Source: Prevotellaceae bacterium UBA4332 (GTDB lineage Bacteria; Bacteroidota; Bacteroidia; Bacteroidales; Bacteroidaceae). From it: 64,000 bases of DNA. The notes below the pieces were generated by a model. That model did no database searches, was not told the DNA's origin, and saw only the letters and a list, made by a program, of their open reading frames with translations. Where the stretch lies: NCBI GenBank assembly GCA_002394365.1, contig DGTQ01000017.1, forward strand, positions 360,706 through 424,705, written 5' to 3'. This document shows positions 24,777 through 33,858 of the stretch, piece by piece; the stretch's first letter is position 1; the number at the start of each line of letters is the position of its first letter. The translations under genes and the position numbers were made by a program.

Positions 24777-26606
24777 ATGAAGAAAAATCTATTATCTCTC
24801 TTGATGCTCTTGTTAGCTGGCATCATGACTGCACAGGCAGACGAGCAACAACTCGCCTTCCCTGGAGCAGATGGTTATGGCAAGTATGTAACTGGTGGCA
24901 GAGGTGGTGAAGTGTGCTACGTAACCAGACTCGACGACTGCACAGACAACCAACTCGTGGAGGGCACCCTGCGCTGGGCTATCCGCCATGATAACGGAGG
25001 TAAGCCACGTACTATTCTCTTCAAGGTGGGTGGCACCATACGCCTTACCTCTAAGCTGAAATTCCAATATGATGATGTATCTATCCTCGGACAAACAGCT
25101 CCTGGTGGAGGTATATGCATTGCTGGATACGACATTTATTTGTGTAAAAGCAATATAGTTCTACGTTACATTCGCTTCCGTGCCGGCGAGATGGCAGCAT
25201 CAAGCATCACTTCACTGGACATGGAGAACGCCAAGAACGTAATTATCGACCACTGCTCGCTCACATGGTCTATGGAAGAATGTCTTACCGCCTATGACAC
25301 AGATTACACTACTGTACAGTGGTGTATTATTGGCGAAGGACTTTACAACAGCCTAAACCCTAAGGGAGTTCGCTCATACGCTACACAGTGGGGTGGCGAA
25401 CATTCTACTATGCACCATTGCCTTATCACCAACTGCAACAATCGTACCGTACGCTTCAACGGCGTGCGTAACGAGGCAAACCTCAAGGATGGCAAGCATG
25501 ACCACGATGCTCAGGTCATCTCAGAATATGCCAACAACGTCATCTTCAACTGGGGCAAGCCTAATTCTCCCTATGGTGGCGAAGACAAGAAGAGCATCAA
25601 TAATGATGCAGACGGCAATCACTTGGGATATGACCGCGTTTATATGATAAACAACTACTACAGACCAGGTCCTACCACCAAGAGTCAGGTAAGCAGCACT
25701 CGCTACTTCGCGCAAGGTGACTATGATGGAACTGACGGCTACGGACAGTGGTATCTGAGCGGCAATAAGTTTGAATTAGACAGCAAGTGGAAAGGCACTG
25801 GCACACAGTGGAGCAATGACAATCTTACACTTGTAAACAATGACAACCTCTACGGCTTTACCGATGCCAATGGTCAGCGAGCTTTCAACATGAATGGCTT
25901 AAGTGCGACCAAAGGACAGGAATTCTATGACAAATATATCCTGACATCTCTGCCAACAGAAGGACTCTCTGGACTGGAGTATGAGACAGCTGATGAAGCT
26001 TTCGAGTCTGTCTTCAAGGGTGCTGGTGCAAGACTTCCTAAGCTTGATGCTGTTGACACACGCCTGCTCAAGGAGGCTCATGGCGACATAGACCCTAAGT
26101 ATATAGGTGTAGCAAAAGCAAGATTCAAGGATGGCGGAACAGAGTCACCACGTGGCATAGGCATCATCAACAGTCCTAATGATATCTCTACAGAAGAGTA
26201 TGACGGCAAATATATAACATTCGAGTTCTCATATAAACTTCCTTACGGCACAAAGGAGACTGTAAATGCAACAAACATCTACCCTGACCTCAGTGGCACA
26301 AGCGATGTCGCTGATACCGACGGTGACGGTATGCCCGATGCTTACGAAGAAGCCAATCTCTTCAACAAGGATGATGCAAGCGACGGCGCAACAATAGCCA
26401 CTAACGGCTACTCTAACCTCGAGAACTTCCTCAATGCAGTGGTTGACGGCACAGTAAATCCTGACGGCACAACCGGAATCAACAGCGTTAACGCTAACGA
26501 GAACGCTAACGGGAACTCTCAAATCTCAAAAGTTATCGAAGGCAATCGCATCATCATCAAGAAGGGTAACAAGGTATATAACATTACTGGTCAGAGAGCT
26601 GAATAA
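24777..26606 (+). CDS. Secreted PL1-like pectate lyase with EF-hand-like segment
   Basis: A 609-residue exported protein: signal peptide 1-21 (cleavage after AQA), a right-handed beta-helix of the PL1 pectate lyase type at about 27-440 (AFPGADGYGKYVTGGRGGEV, ILGQTAPGGGICIAG, NVIIDHCSLTWSMEE), a calcium-binding DTDGDGMPDAYE stretch near 513-524 followed by GYSNLENFLNAVVDG, and a short C-terminal tail (IIIKKGNKVYNITGQRAE). Such lyases cut homogalacturonan by beta-elimination using Ca2+. The exact PL1 subfamily cannot be settled by eye. Just before the tail lie hexamer repeats encoding NANENANGN and two CTCAAAT heptamers. First gene of an eight-lyase run; a hairpin follows at 26630-26663. Confidence 0.87.
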   Translation: MKKNLLSLLMLLLAGIMTAQADEQQLAFPGADGYGKYVTGGRGGEVCYVTRLDDCTDNQLVEGTLRWAIRHDNGGKPRTILFKVGGTIRLTSKLKFQYDDVSILGQTAPGGGICIAGYDIYLCKSNIVLRYIRFRAGEMAASSITSLDMENAKNVIIDHCSLTWSMEECLTAYDTDYTTVQWCIIGEGLYNSLNPKGVRSYATQWGGEHSTMHHCLITNCNNRTVRFNGVRNEANLKDGKHDHDAQVISEYANNVIFNWGKPNSPYGGEDKKSINNDADGNHLGYDRVYMINNYYRPGPTTKSQVSSTRYFAQGDYDGTDGYGQWYLSGNKFELDSKWKGTGTQWSNDNLTLVNNDNLYGFTDANGQRAFNMNGLSATKGQEFYDKYILTSLPTEGLSGLEYETADEAFESVFKGAGARLPKLDAVDTRLLKEAHGDIDPKYIGVAKARFKDGGTESPRGIGIINSPNDISTEEYDGKYITFEFSYKLPYGTKETVNATNIYPDLSGTSDVADTDGDGMPDAYEEANLFNKDDASDGATIATNGYSNLENFLNAVVDGTVNPDGTTGINSVNANENANGNSQISKVIEGNRIIIKKGNKVYNITGQRAE

Positions 26607-26629
26607 GTCCACGCAATAATGACATAAAC

Positions 26630-26663
26630 AGGAGGTGCATCTCTCCTTATGGGTGCACCTCCT
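26630..26663 (+). terminator. Hairpin after the first pectate lyase gene
   Basis: AGGAGGTGCA (26630-26639) pairs perfectly with TGCACCTCCT (26654-26663). No strong T-run follows, so it may be a partial terminator or an mRNA-end stabiliser rather than a full stop. Confidence 0.6.
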
Positions 26664-26730
26664 TACACCATAACTACTCTATTTTTTACTTCAAAATAAC
26701 AACACTCTAACAAAAACAATTACAATCACA

Positions 26731-28578
26731 ATGAAACATTATGCACACAAGCTAAGCATTCTTAGCTTTATCTTTACCTGCATTTTTTCCACATTCGCCT
26801 CTCCCAAGGCGATGGCAGCAGTAACTATCCAGGCAGCTGAGGGTTGGCTCGAGACAGCATGGGTAGAATGGACAAACATGAGCAGTGCTCAGGCTTACAA
26901 CGTTTATGTAAGCCCTGCAGGACAAAACTCATGGACAAAACTCGACAAAGAACTGGTACGCAACTATGGTTCATACGGACGTGCTGACGCCGTAGGACTA
27001 AAGGCTGGCAACTACCAGCTGAAGGTCGTGCCTATTGACAGCAAGGGTAACGAAATCTCTGGCGAGGCTACCACAACATCGAGCCTCGACGTGCGTGCCC
27101 ACAACCGTCAGGGTTACGCACACCACAAGCGTCCAAACAGCGGATGGCTGGAAGGCGTCGGTGCTTACAAGAACGACGGCACGCTGAAGGATGATGCCAT
27201 AGTGCTCTATATCACAAAAGACAACGCAAAGAACATAAAGGTAAACTGGACACGCTATGAGGGAAAAGACCCAGTTGAGTGGACTGGTTTCCAAACTATC
27301 CTTGACGGCTATCGTAAATGCGTATATGGTGGTGGACTGAAAAAACCTCTCTGCATACGTATCATAGGAACCGTCAGCTTTAGCGACCTCGACGACAGCA
27401 TGTCATCCCAAGGTCTTGCAGTAAAGGGACAGGAAGTTAACGCTGAATTGCCTATAACCATAGAAGGCATAGGCAAGGATGCCACTATCTACAAATTCGG
27501 TATGCAGATAAGCAACTGCCAGGGTGTAGAAATACGCAACCTCGGCATCTTGCTCTGCAAGGATGACGGCATAGAGATTTCTTCGGACAACTCTCACGTG
27601 TGGGTACATAATCTGGATATCTTCTATGGCCAGACAGGTGGCGAGGCTGACAAGGTTAAGGGTGATGGCGCGATAGACACCAAGCGTTCACGTTTCTGCA
27701 CTATTTCTGCCAATCACTATTGGGATTGCGGAAAGTGCTGTCTTATCGACGCGAGCAAGACAAAGGAGGAAAATCATGCCGACTACCTCTCTTACTACGA
27801 AAACTGGTTTGACCATGCCGACCAGCGTCTTCCACGTTGCAGGCACGGACAGTCTTTCCATGTATATAACAACTACTACGACGGCAACGGTCTTTATGGC
27901 ATAGGTTTAGCTTCTGCCTCATGTGTCTTTGCAGAGAACAACTGGTTCCGCAACTGTCGCTACCCTATCGTATCTTCTGCGCAAGGCTCCGACCTGTGGC
28001 ATGTTGCTGAGCTCAAAAAGGCTGGCACAAAGTCAAAAGGCGTGATGTCTGGAGAGGCTGGTGGCGTATGTAAGGCTTACAACAACCACATCGAGGGCGC
28101 TGTTTCTTACTTCAACCAGAGCACAGCAACAACATACGGCATTGACGCATACGAGGTAAGCACACGCGAAGAGAAAGTTCCTGCCACTGTCAAGGCTACA
28201 AACGGTGGTTCTTCATACAGCAATTTCGATACAGAAGGCGATTTCTATGACTGTACTCCACTTGCCACAGAGGATGTTGTATCTCATGTAACAGGACAGT
28301 ATGGTGCTGGACGTTGCCAAAGGGGTGACTTCACATGGGAATTTGACAATGCTACTGAGGATGCCAACAAAGAACTCATTCCTGAGCTCAAAAGTGCACT
28401 TGAGTCTTACAAGTCAACCCTCGTAGGTTTCTATTCTTACCCAACAGCCATTGGTTCTATTGCAGAAAATGCCGATTTCAACGGTAATTTCTCCACTGTA
28501 AAAGTGATAGAAAACAACCGTTTGACAATAAAGAAAGGTGGAAAATCCTTTAATTATGCTGGTCAATTGACTAAGTAA
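26731..28578 (+). CDS. Secreted PL1-family pectate lyase with N-terminal Fn3-like domain
   Basis: A 615-residue exported lyase. Signal peptide 1-29 (cleavage after KAMA), a fibronectin-III-like beta-sandwich at about 30-115 (ETAWVEWTNMSSAQAYNVYV), then a PL1 beta-helix at about 125-500. The helix shows the family landmarks: DDGIEISSDNSHVWVHNLDI, GDGAIDTKRSRFCTISANHY and DQRLPRCRHGQSFHVYNNYY, in which the LPRCRHG arginine fits the catalytic Arg of PL1 enzymes. The protein ends in a tail (VIENNRLTIKKGGKSFNYAG) like those of its neighbours. A strong intrinsic terminator follows, so transcription of this gene is probably separated from the next two lyases. Confidence 0.9.
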   Translation: MKHYAHKLSILSFIFTCIFSTFASPKAMAAVTIQAAEGWLETAWVEWTNMSSAQAYNVYVSPAGQNSWTKLDKELVRNYGSYGRADAVGLKAGNYQLKVVPIDSKGNEISGEATTTSSLDVRAHNRQGYAHHKRPNSGWLEGVGAYKNDGTLKDDAIVLYITKDNAKNIKVNWTRYEGKDPVEWTGFQTILDGYRKCVYGGGLKKPLCIRIIGTVSFSDLDDSMSSQGLAVKGQEVNAELPITIEGIGKDATIYKFGMQISNCQGVEIRNLGILLCKDDGIEISSDNSHVWVHNLDIFYGQTGGEADKVKGDGAIDTKRSRFCTISANHYWDCGKCCLIDASKTKEENHADYLSYYENWFDHADQRLPRCRHGQSFHVYNNYYDGNGLYGIGLASASCVFAENNWFRNCRYPIVSSAQGSDLWHVAELKKAGTKSKGVMSGEAGGVCKAYNNHIEGAVSYFNQSTATTYGIDAYEVSTREEKVPATVKATNGGSSYSNFDTEGDFYDCTPLATEDVVSHVTGQYGAGRCQRGDFTWEFDNATEDANKELIPELKSALESYKSTLVGFYSYPTAIGSIAENADFNGNFSTVKVIENNRLTIKKGGKSFNYAGQLTK

Positions 28579-28602
28579 CAGCTTTTTGGCATTTTTACAC
28601 AA

Positions 28603-28640
28603 AAAAACAGGGTGTATGACGTAAAATACACCCTGTTTTT
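28603..28640 (+). terminator. Intrinsic terminator after the second pectate lyase
   Basis: A perfect 15-bp stem (28603-28617 with 28626-28640) around an 8-base loop; the core is ACAGGGTGTAT, with As on the left and Ts on the right, so it could work in both directions. Confidence 0.9.
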
Positions 28641-28689
28641 GCGTTTTTCAAACTTTTTTTACCCCATATGCGCATTTTTTTACCATTTT

Positions 28690-28723
28690 TTTGTGTACGT
28701 TTACAAAAAAAATATTAACTTTG
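28690..28723 (+). promoter_or_regulatory. Promoter of the third and fourth PL1 genes
   Basis: TTTG at 28690-28693, a 22-nt spacer and TAACTTTG at 28716-28723. It lies inside the long open frame that begins at 28612 and so supports the ATG at 28795, giving a leader of about 65 nt. Confidence 0.7.
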
Positions 28724-28794
28724 CAACCGATATCGAATATGGAAGCATGACTCTAACTATAATTACAACCAAAAAAAAACTAACTAGAACTATA

Positions 28795-30081
28795 ATGAAG
28801 AAGATTTTATTTACAATTATTACTACTATTTTGTGCACGAGCAACGCTAATGCACAACTATCACCTTTCGATGAGAACGCTCCCGTAGGCTGGGCTTCCA
28901 TCGGCATGGAGTGTACAGGAAGCAACAACCAGAACCCTGTGACTGTATCTACGGAAGAGGAACTACGTGCTGCACTACAGGCATGTAAGGGTGGCAAAGC
29001 ATCTAAGACTATATATATAAGTGGAAACATCGAGGTAAAGGAGAAACTGCGTTATGACGGCGTAAAGAATTGCACCATCTATGGTCTGCCTGGTTCTTCT
29101 CTATATAACCGCTATCATAACGACAATGCCGACAACGCTGGCTTCTTCTTCTGCCAGAAATGGGAAAACTGCATTTTCCGCAACCTCACCCTCTTGGGAG
29201 CAGGTGCATACGACATATCTGCAACAGACAACATGGCATTCGTTACGTCAAAAAACATCTGGGTTGACCACTGCGACATACAAGATGGTGTAGATGGTAA
29301 CCTCGACGCAAAGGACGATGCCGACAACCTCACTATTTCGTGGTGTAAGTTTGCATACTATATAGCACCTTGGCCTAACTCCGAGAGTGCAGACCACAGA
29401 TGTTCATCCATGTGGGGCTCAAGCAACAGCCGCGACGAAGAGGGCAAACTTAACTCTACATTCGTAAACTGCTGGTGGCATCATGGCTGCGGACAGCGTT
29501 GCCCTCGCATACGATGGGGAAGCGTACACATTGCCAACTGTCTGTGGGAGAACGGCACTGAGGATGACCCTGCACAGTATTGCATAGGTGTAGGTCATGG
29601 CAGCGACATGTACATAGAGAATGGCGACTTCAGAGGCACTGTAACGTCAGGTCCTCACCTCAAGGAATATCTTACAGAAAAGAAGGTGTTCAACTTCACC
29701 GTAACAGGTTGTCTGGGAGAGACTAACCGTCAGGAAATGGGACCAGGATGTACTGTTGCTTACTACAATCCTTACAACGACCCTAATTACAAATGCCGTG
29801 TTTATGACGCAAGTCTTGTAAAAGAAATTCTCACAAACCCTGAAAATGGTGCTGGTGCCACACTTGACGAGGACCTCCTCACCACCCGTGGCAATCTTAA
29901 CTATGGAAACTATACCCCTTCAGCTATCAAAGGAGTTTCGGATAATGGAGAGGCTCAGGTTGTGGGCATACGCTACTACAGCATAAACGGTGCACTGCTC
30001 GATGCACCACAGGAGGGAGTTAACATCATCGAGTTCCAAATGAGCGACGGTACTAAAGTGGTAAATAAGATTAACAAATGA
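28795..30081 (+). CDS. Secreted PL1-family pectate lyase
   Basis: A 428-residue exported lyase. The signal peptide (MKKILFTIITTILCTSNANA) supports the ATG at 28795; the frame is open upstream, but that part overlaps a terminator and promoter. PL1 core landmarks: NIWVDHCDIQDGVDGNLDAK, DNLTISWCKF, and GQRCPRIRWGSVHIANCLW with the conserved P-R-x-R arginine of the active site. The C-terminus carries a beta-rich tail (VVGIRYYSINGALLDAPQEG) resembling a shortened sorting domain. Its TGA overlaps the ATG of the next lyase (ATGA), showing translational coupling. Closely related in plan to that neighbour, so the two are probably tandem duplicates. Confidence 0.92.
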   Translation: MKKILFTIITTILCTSNANAQLSPFDENAPVGWASIGMECTGSNNQNPVTVSTEEELRAALQACKGGKASKTIYISGNIEVKEKLRYDGVKNCTIYGLPGSSLYNRYHNDNADNAGFFFCQKWENCIFRNLTLLGAGAYDISATDNMAFVTSKNIWVDHCDIQDGVDGNLDAKDDADNLTISWCKFAYYIAPWPNSESADHRCSSMWGSSNSRDEEGKLNSTFVNCWWHHGCGQRCPRIRWGSVHIANCLWENGTEDDPAQYCIGVGHGSDMYIENGDFRGTVTSGPHLKEYLTEKKVFNFTVTGCLGETNRQEMGPGCTVAYYNPYNDPNYKCRVYDASLVKEILTNPENGAGATLDEDLLTTRGNLNYGNYTPSAIKGVSDNGEAQVVGIRYYSINGALLDAPQEGVNIIEFQMSDGTKVVNKINK

Positions 30082-31406
30082 CACGTACATTATATATAAT
30101 AATAGCAACATTCATACTATCGTTTGCACAGACAGCAAAAGCTCAGCTGTCTCAGTATGATGCCAACAAGCCGATAGGCTGGTGCACTCTCGGCAATGGA
30201 ATAACAGGCGACGAGACCAATACCGTATATCACGTCACCACCTACGACGAGATGAAGACAGCCTTCAAGAAAATCAATGGCACAATAGAGAACCGCACCA
30301 TATACTTTGATGCCGACATCTATGTACCCGAGAAGTTTTTCGTCGGAGGGGCAAAGAACCTTACTCTGTATGGCAAGCCCGGCACCAAGCTTTACAACAA
30401 TATCCATTCTGCAGTGCAGGATGAGTCTGGCATCTTCTACTTCAAGGAGTGCGAGAATATCATCATACGCAACATCGTGATGGAGTGTGCAGGTGCTTTC
30501 GACAACAGTTCGGCTGACAATATGCAGCTGGTAACCTGCAAGAACATATGGGTGGACCACTGCGACTTCCTTGATGGCGTTGACGGCTGTCTTGACATCA
30601 AGACCGGTTCAGACAACATAAGCATTACATGGTGTCGTTTCCGCTATCTCCTACCCTTCTGGCCTGACGGCAAGGGAGGAGCCAACGACCATCGTTTCCC
30701 ACTGCTCATAGGTTCTGGCGACAAGAATACAGAGGACATAGGTCATCTCAACACCACCATAGCCTACTGCTGGTTTGATGAGGGTTGCATGGAGCGCACA
30801 CCTCGTGTCAGGAAGGGCAATATTCACGTTGTAAACTGCGACTACACCAACGTGGGTGCGCACTATCTCGTAGGCCCTGGCTACCTTGCCAACATCTACG
30901 AAGAGAAATGCGACATGACTGCAATAGACCTTAACCTGCCAAACAACAGCGAATTTACGAAAAACACCCAAGACGGCTCCAAAACTCTTGAGTGGAAGAA
31001 TTACGCTACGGAGAAGAACTACAAGGACTTCAACCTGACCATCACCGACGTGCTTGGAGGGCAGGAGGTAAAACAGCGCTCTGGCAACAAGGAGTACTAT
31101 AACCCCTATACAGATGGCAGCGCAGCTGGCGTAACACCATATGACAAGACACTCGTTAAGGCATTTGTAGAAGACGAGGAAACAGGCGCAGGAGCCACAC
31201 TCGACTATGACCTGCTCGCCACCCGAGGCAACAACAACCAGGTTACGGGCATCAGCAGAGTAGCAGACAAAGCCGAAACTGAGATTATTAGTACACGCTA
31301 TTTCACCCTTGGAGGTTCACAGATAGCAGCGCCGCAGAAGGGAGCCAACATTGTGGAACACCAGATGAGCGACGGTACTGTACACACACAGAAAATTATA
31401 AAATAA
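30078..31406 (+). CDS. Secreted PL1-family pectate lyase, coupled to the previous gene
   Basis: A 442-residue exported lyase: signal peptide MTRTLYIIIATFILSFAQ up to AKA, mature start QLSQYDANKPIGW. Core landmarks: NIWVDHCDFLDGVDGCLDIK, DNISITWCRFRY, and MERTPRVRKGNIHVVNCDY with the catalytic-type arginine. Between the core and the tail are YNPYTDGSAAGVTPYDKTL and GAGATLDYDLLATRGN, blocks also present in the preceding gene. The C-terminal tail (IISTRYFTLGGSQIAAPQKG) again resembles a short sorting signal. The ATG overlaps the upstream stop codon, and the next lyase starts 19 bases downstream, so at least three lyases probably share one mRNA. Confidence 0.92.
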   Translation: MTRTLYIIIATFILSFAQTAKAQLSQYDANKPIGWCTLGNGITGDETNTVYHVTTYDEMKTAFKKINGTIENRTIYFDADIYVPEKFFVGGAKNLTLYGKPGTKLYNNIHSAVQDESGIFYFKECENIIIRNIVMECAGAFDNSSADNMQLVTCKNIWVDHCDFLDGVDGCLDIKTGSDNISITWCRFRYLLPFWPDGKGGANDHRFPLLIGSGDKNTEDIGHLNTTIAYCWFDEGCMERTPRVRKGNIHVVNCDYTNVGAHYLVGPGYLANIYEEKCDMTAIDLNLPNNSEFTKNTQDGSKTLEWKNYATEKNYKDFNLTITDVLGGQEVKQRSGNKEYYNPYTDGSAAGVTPYDKTLVKAFVEDEETGAGATLDYDLLATRGNNNQVTGISRVADKAETEIISTRYFTLGGSQIAAPQKGANIVEHQMSDGTVHTQKIIK

Positions 31407-31425
31407 CAACTAACTAATAACAATT

Positions 31426-33828
31426 ATGAGACTACATTCTTTACACAAATCGCTGGCAGCATCGTTCATGATGCTCTTTGCTGCTGGCACAGCTATGGCT
31501 ACCGACATTCACGTAGCCACTACAGGTAGCGACACTAATGATGGTACAGAGGCAGCTCCTCTTGCTACCATCCACAAGGCTATGGAACTGGTAAAGGCAG
31601 GTGACCGCATCCTCGTTCATGAGGGTACCTACACTATCTCTGAGCGTATCAAGATTCCAGAGTTGCCAACCAATGCTGACAAGCGTTGCGAACTGCGTGC
31701 TTGGCCAGAGAGTGCAGTAGGCAAGGTAATCATCGACGGTTCTGCCATGAACCACACTACCCAGAATGAGTTTAAGATGGGACGTTGTATCTACGTCAAC
31801 CACCTCGCTAACTACTGGACCTTCTACGGACTGGTGCTCCAGAATGCAGAAGATAACGGTATGAAGGTGGAGGGTTCTTACAACATCATCGAGCGTTGTA
31901 CCTTCCGTTGGAACAACGATACTGGTCTGCAGATTGGTATGTTCAAGGACTTCACCATTGAGGAGACAAAGTCATTCCCTATCAGCGGTCAGCCACAGTT
32001 CAACCCTGGCTACACATATTGCCGCTACAATAAGGTAATCAACTGTGACTCATACGAGAATGCTGACGCAAGAACATATAACGGTTCTGACGACTACGGC
32101 GATGCTGACGGTTTCGCATGTAAGTTGTTCCCTGGACCTGGCACAGAGTTCCACGGATGTCGTGCATGGACAAACTCTGATGACAACTGGGACCTCTACA
32201 TGGTTTATCACCCAGTAGTAATCGACTCTTGTTGGGCATACAACGCAGGTCGTACTAAGGATGGTAGAGACGTAGGTAACGGTAACGGCTTCAAGCTCGG
32301 TGGCGGTGGTACCTCTGGCGGTGCAGCTTTCGCTCAGTCAACTGGTGCTCACGTTGTTACCAACTGTGTTGCTTTCGGTAACCTCAAGAAAGGTTTTGAC
32401 CAGAACAATGCATACGAGGGAATGTATATCCTTAACTGTGTAGGATGGGGCAATGACTTCAACTATCGTTTCTCTACAGAGTTCAAGTATGGACTTATGG
32501 ATATCCACAACTGTATCGGTTGGGGTGCAAAGAGTAATAACCACGAGTTCCTCTCAAGCGGTCCTGAGCACAACACAGATTACAACTCATGGACAACTAT
32601 TGACGGTTGCGAGCCAATCAAGGATAAGAAGATTAAGACAAAGGACTACAGCGGCGAATTCCAGTCACTCTCTGTTGCTGACTTCCAGGCAGAGCGTGAG
32701 GCAGACGGTTCACTGCCTAACAACGGTTTCGCACGTCTGAAGGAAACAAGCACTGTATTCAAGGACAAGGGTATGCCTATCATAGGTTACACTCCTACAC
32801 GTAAGATGACTCAGGCAGAGGCAGAAGCTGCAGGCGTGGAGCTTGTTACTGCTGACGATATCTATATCGGTTACAACGATGCAGCACCAGAGTTCGGTGC
32901 ATTCGAACTTCCTGGCGTGCCATACGAGTTTGAGAGACCTCAACCTATTGAGTTGACTTGTAAGACTGCAAACTCTTCACAGGAGGTTATCGCAGGTTCT
33001 GCTATCGAGCCTATCGTATATGAGTGGAACGAAGTAGCAACAAGCGGTGCTGTTACAAACCTCCCTGCTGGTCTGACTTATAACATTGATGGCAACACAC
33101 TGACCATCAGCGGTACACCAACAGCTGGCGGTACTTTCACCATCACTGCTTCTGCTGACGCTACAAGCCCTGTTAAGCCTCGCTCAACTACTGGTAGCAT
33201 CAAGGTTGTTACTCCTTTCCGTGTTCTCACAGGTGACTGGTACAATTGTCAGGATGAGATAACAGCACTTCCAGCTGATTTGCAGGGTGTTCTTTCTCTC
33301 GTGATGGCTTCTTCATCTGATACTTACACAAAACTCGACCCTGCATACGTTGAGCCTAAGGACGGCAGCATTCCTGGAGGTTGCACTCAGGGTGCCGTAG
33401 TAATGGGACGTAGCGGCGGTGGTGCTAAGTGGACCTTCGCTAATGGTGCTCTCCAGCTGAAGATTAACCTCCACTTCACAGGTGGTCGTGCATTCAAGAT
33501 TGTATATCAGTTGGAAGGCGAGTCTGAGAAGACCGTTAATATCTCAACAATTTCCAAGGGTACCTATTGCGAATGGGATGTTTTGGGAGAAGCAGGTCTT
33601 ACAGAAGCAGAAGCTCTGAAACTTAAGAGCATTCAACTTACCAATAGTTCAAGTGGTGGTGAATGTCGTATCTATGATATGTACATCCGCGTACCACTGA
33701 CAGAGACAGCTATCAGCAATGTCAACGCTAACGCTAACAAAGCTGTTACAGCTAAGTTTGTTGAGAACGGTCGCATCGTAGTTGTAAAGAACGGCGTTCG
33801 TTACGACCTGCTCGGCAGAAAGCTCTAA
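31426..33828 (+). CDS. Secreted PL9-family pectate lyase with Ig-like domains
   Basis: An 800-residue exported protein. Signal peptide 1-25, then a PL9-type beta-helix to about 490: NGMKVEGSYNIIERCTF, the calcium/base motif DADGFACK at 226-233 (K233 is the expected general base), and RAWTNSDDNWDLY at 246-258 with D252, D253 and D256 as expected Ca2+ ligands. From about 510 an Ig-like module (LTCKTANSSQEVIAGSAIEP, LPAGLTYNIDGNTLTISGTP) and a further beta domain precede the tail (FVENGRIVVVKNGVRYDLLG). Hexamer repeats encode NVNANANK just before this tail. Compared with its neighbours the gene uses more T-ending codons, by eye. Probably in one transcript with the genes on both sides. Confidence 0.92.
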   Translation: MRLHSLHKSLAASFMMLFAAGTAMATDIHVATTGSDTNDGTEAAPLATIHKAMELVKAGDRILVHEGTYTISERIKIPELPTNADKRCELRAWPESAVGKVIIDGSAMNHTTQNEFKMGRCIYVNHLANYWTFYGLVLQNAEDNGMKVEGSYNIIERCTFRWNNDTGLQIGMFKDFTIEETKSFPISGQPQFNPGYTYCRYNKVINCDSYENADARTYNGSDDYGDADGFACKLFPGPGTEFHGCRAWTNSDDNWDLYMVYHPVVIDSCWAYNAGRTKDGRDVGNGNGFKLGGGGTSGGAAFAQSTGAHVVTNCVAFGNLKKGFDQNNAYEGMYILNCVGWGNDFNYRFSTEFKYGLMDIHNCIGWGAKSNNHEFLSSGPEHNTDYNSWTTIDGCEPIKDKKIKTKDYSGEFQSLSVADFQAEREADGSLPNNGFARLKETSTVFKDKGMPIIGYTPTRKMTQAEAEAAGVELVTADDIYIGYNDAAPEFGAFELPGVPYEFERPQPIELTCKTANSSQEVIAGSAIEPIVYEWNEVATSGAVTNLPAGLTYNIDGNTLTISGTPTAGGTFTITASADATSPVKPRSTTGSIKVVTPFRVLTGDWYNCQDEITALPADLQGVLSLVMASSSDTYTKLDPAYVEPKDGSIPGGCTQGAVVMGRSGGGAKWTFANGALQLKINLHFTGGRAFKIVYQLEGESEKTVNISTISKGTYCEWDVLGEAGLTEAEALKLKSIQLTNSSSGGECRIYDMYIRVPLTETAISNVNANANKAVTAKFVENGRIVVVKNGVRYDLLGRKL

Positions 33829-33858
33829 ACACTTTCACACATTATATATAATATATAG

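Noticed and set aside
28612..28794. An upstream extension of the third PL1 gene
   Set aside because: It runs over half of a terminator and over the promoter, and the signal peptide begins at ATG 28795.
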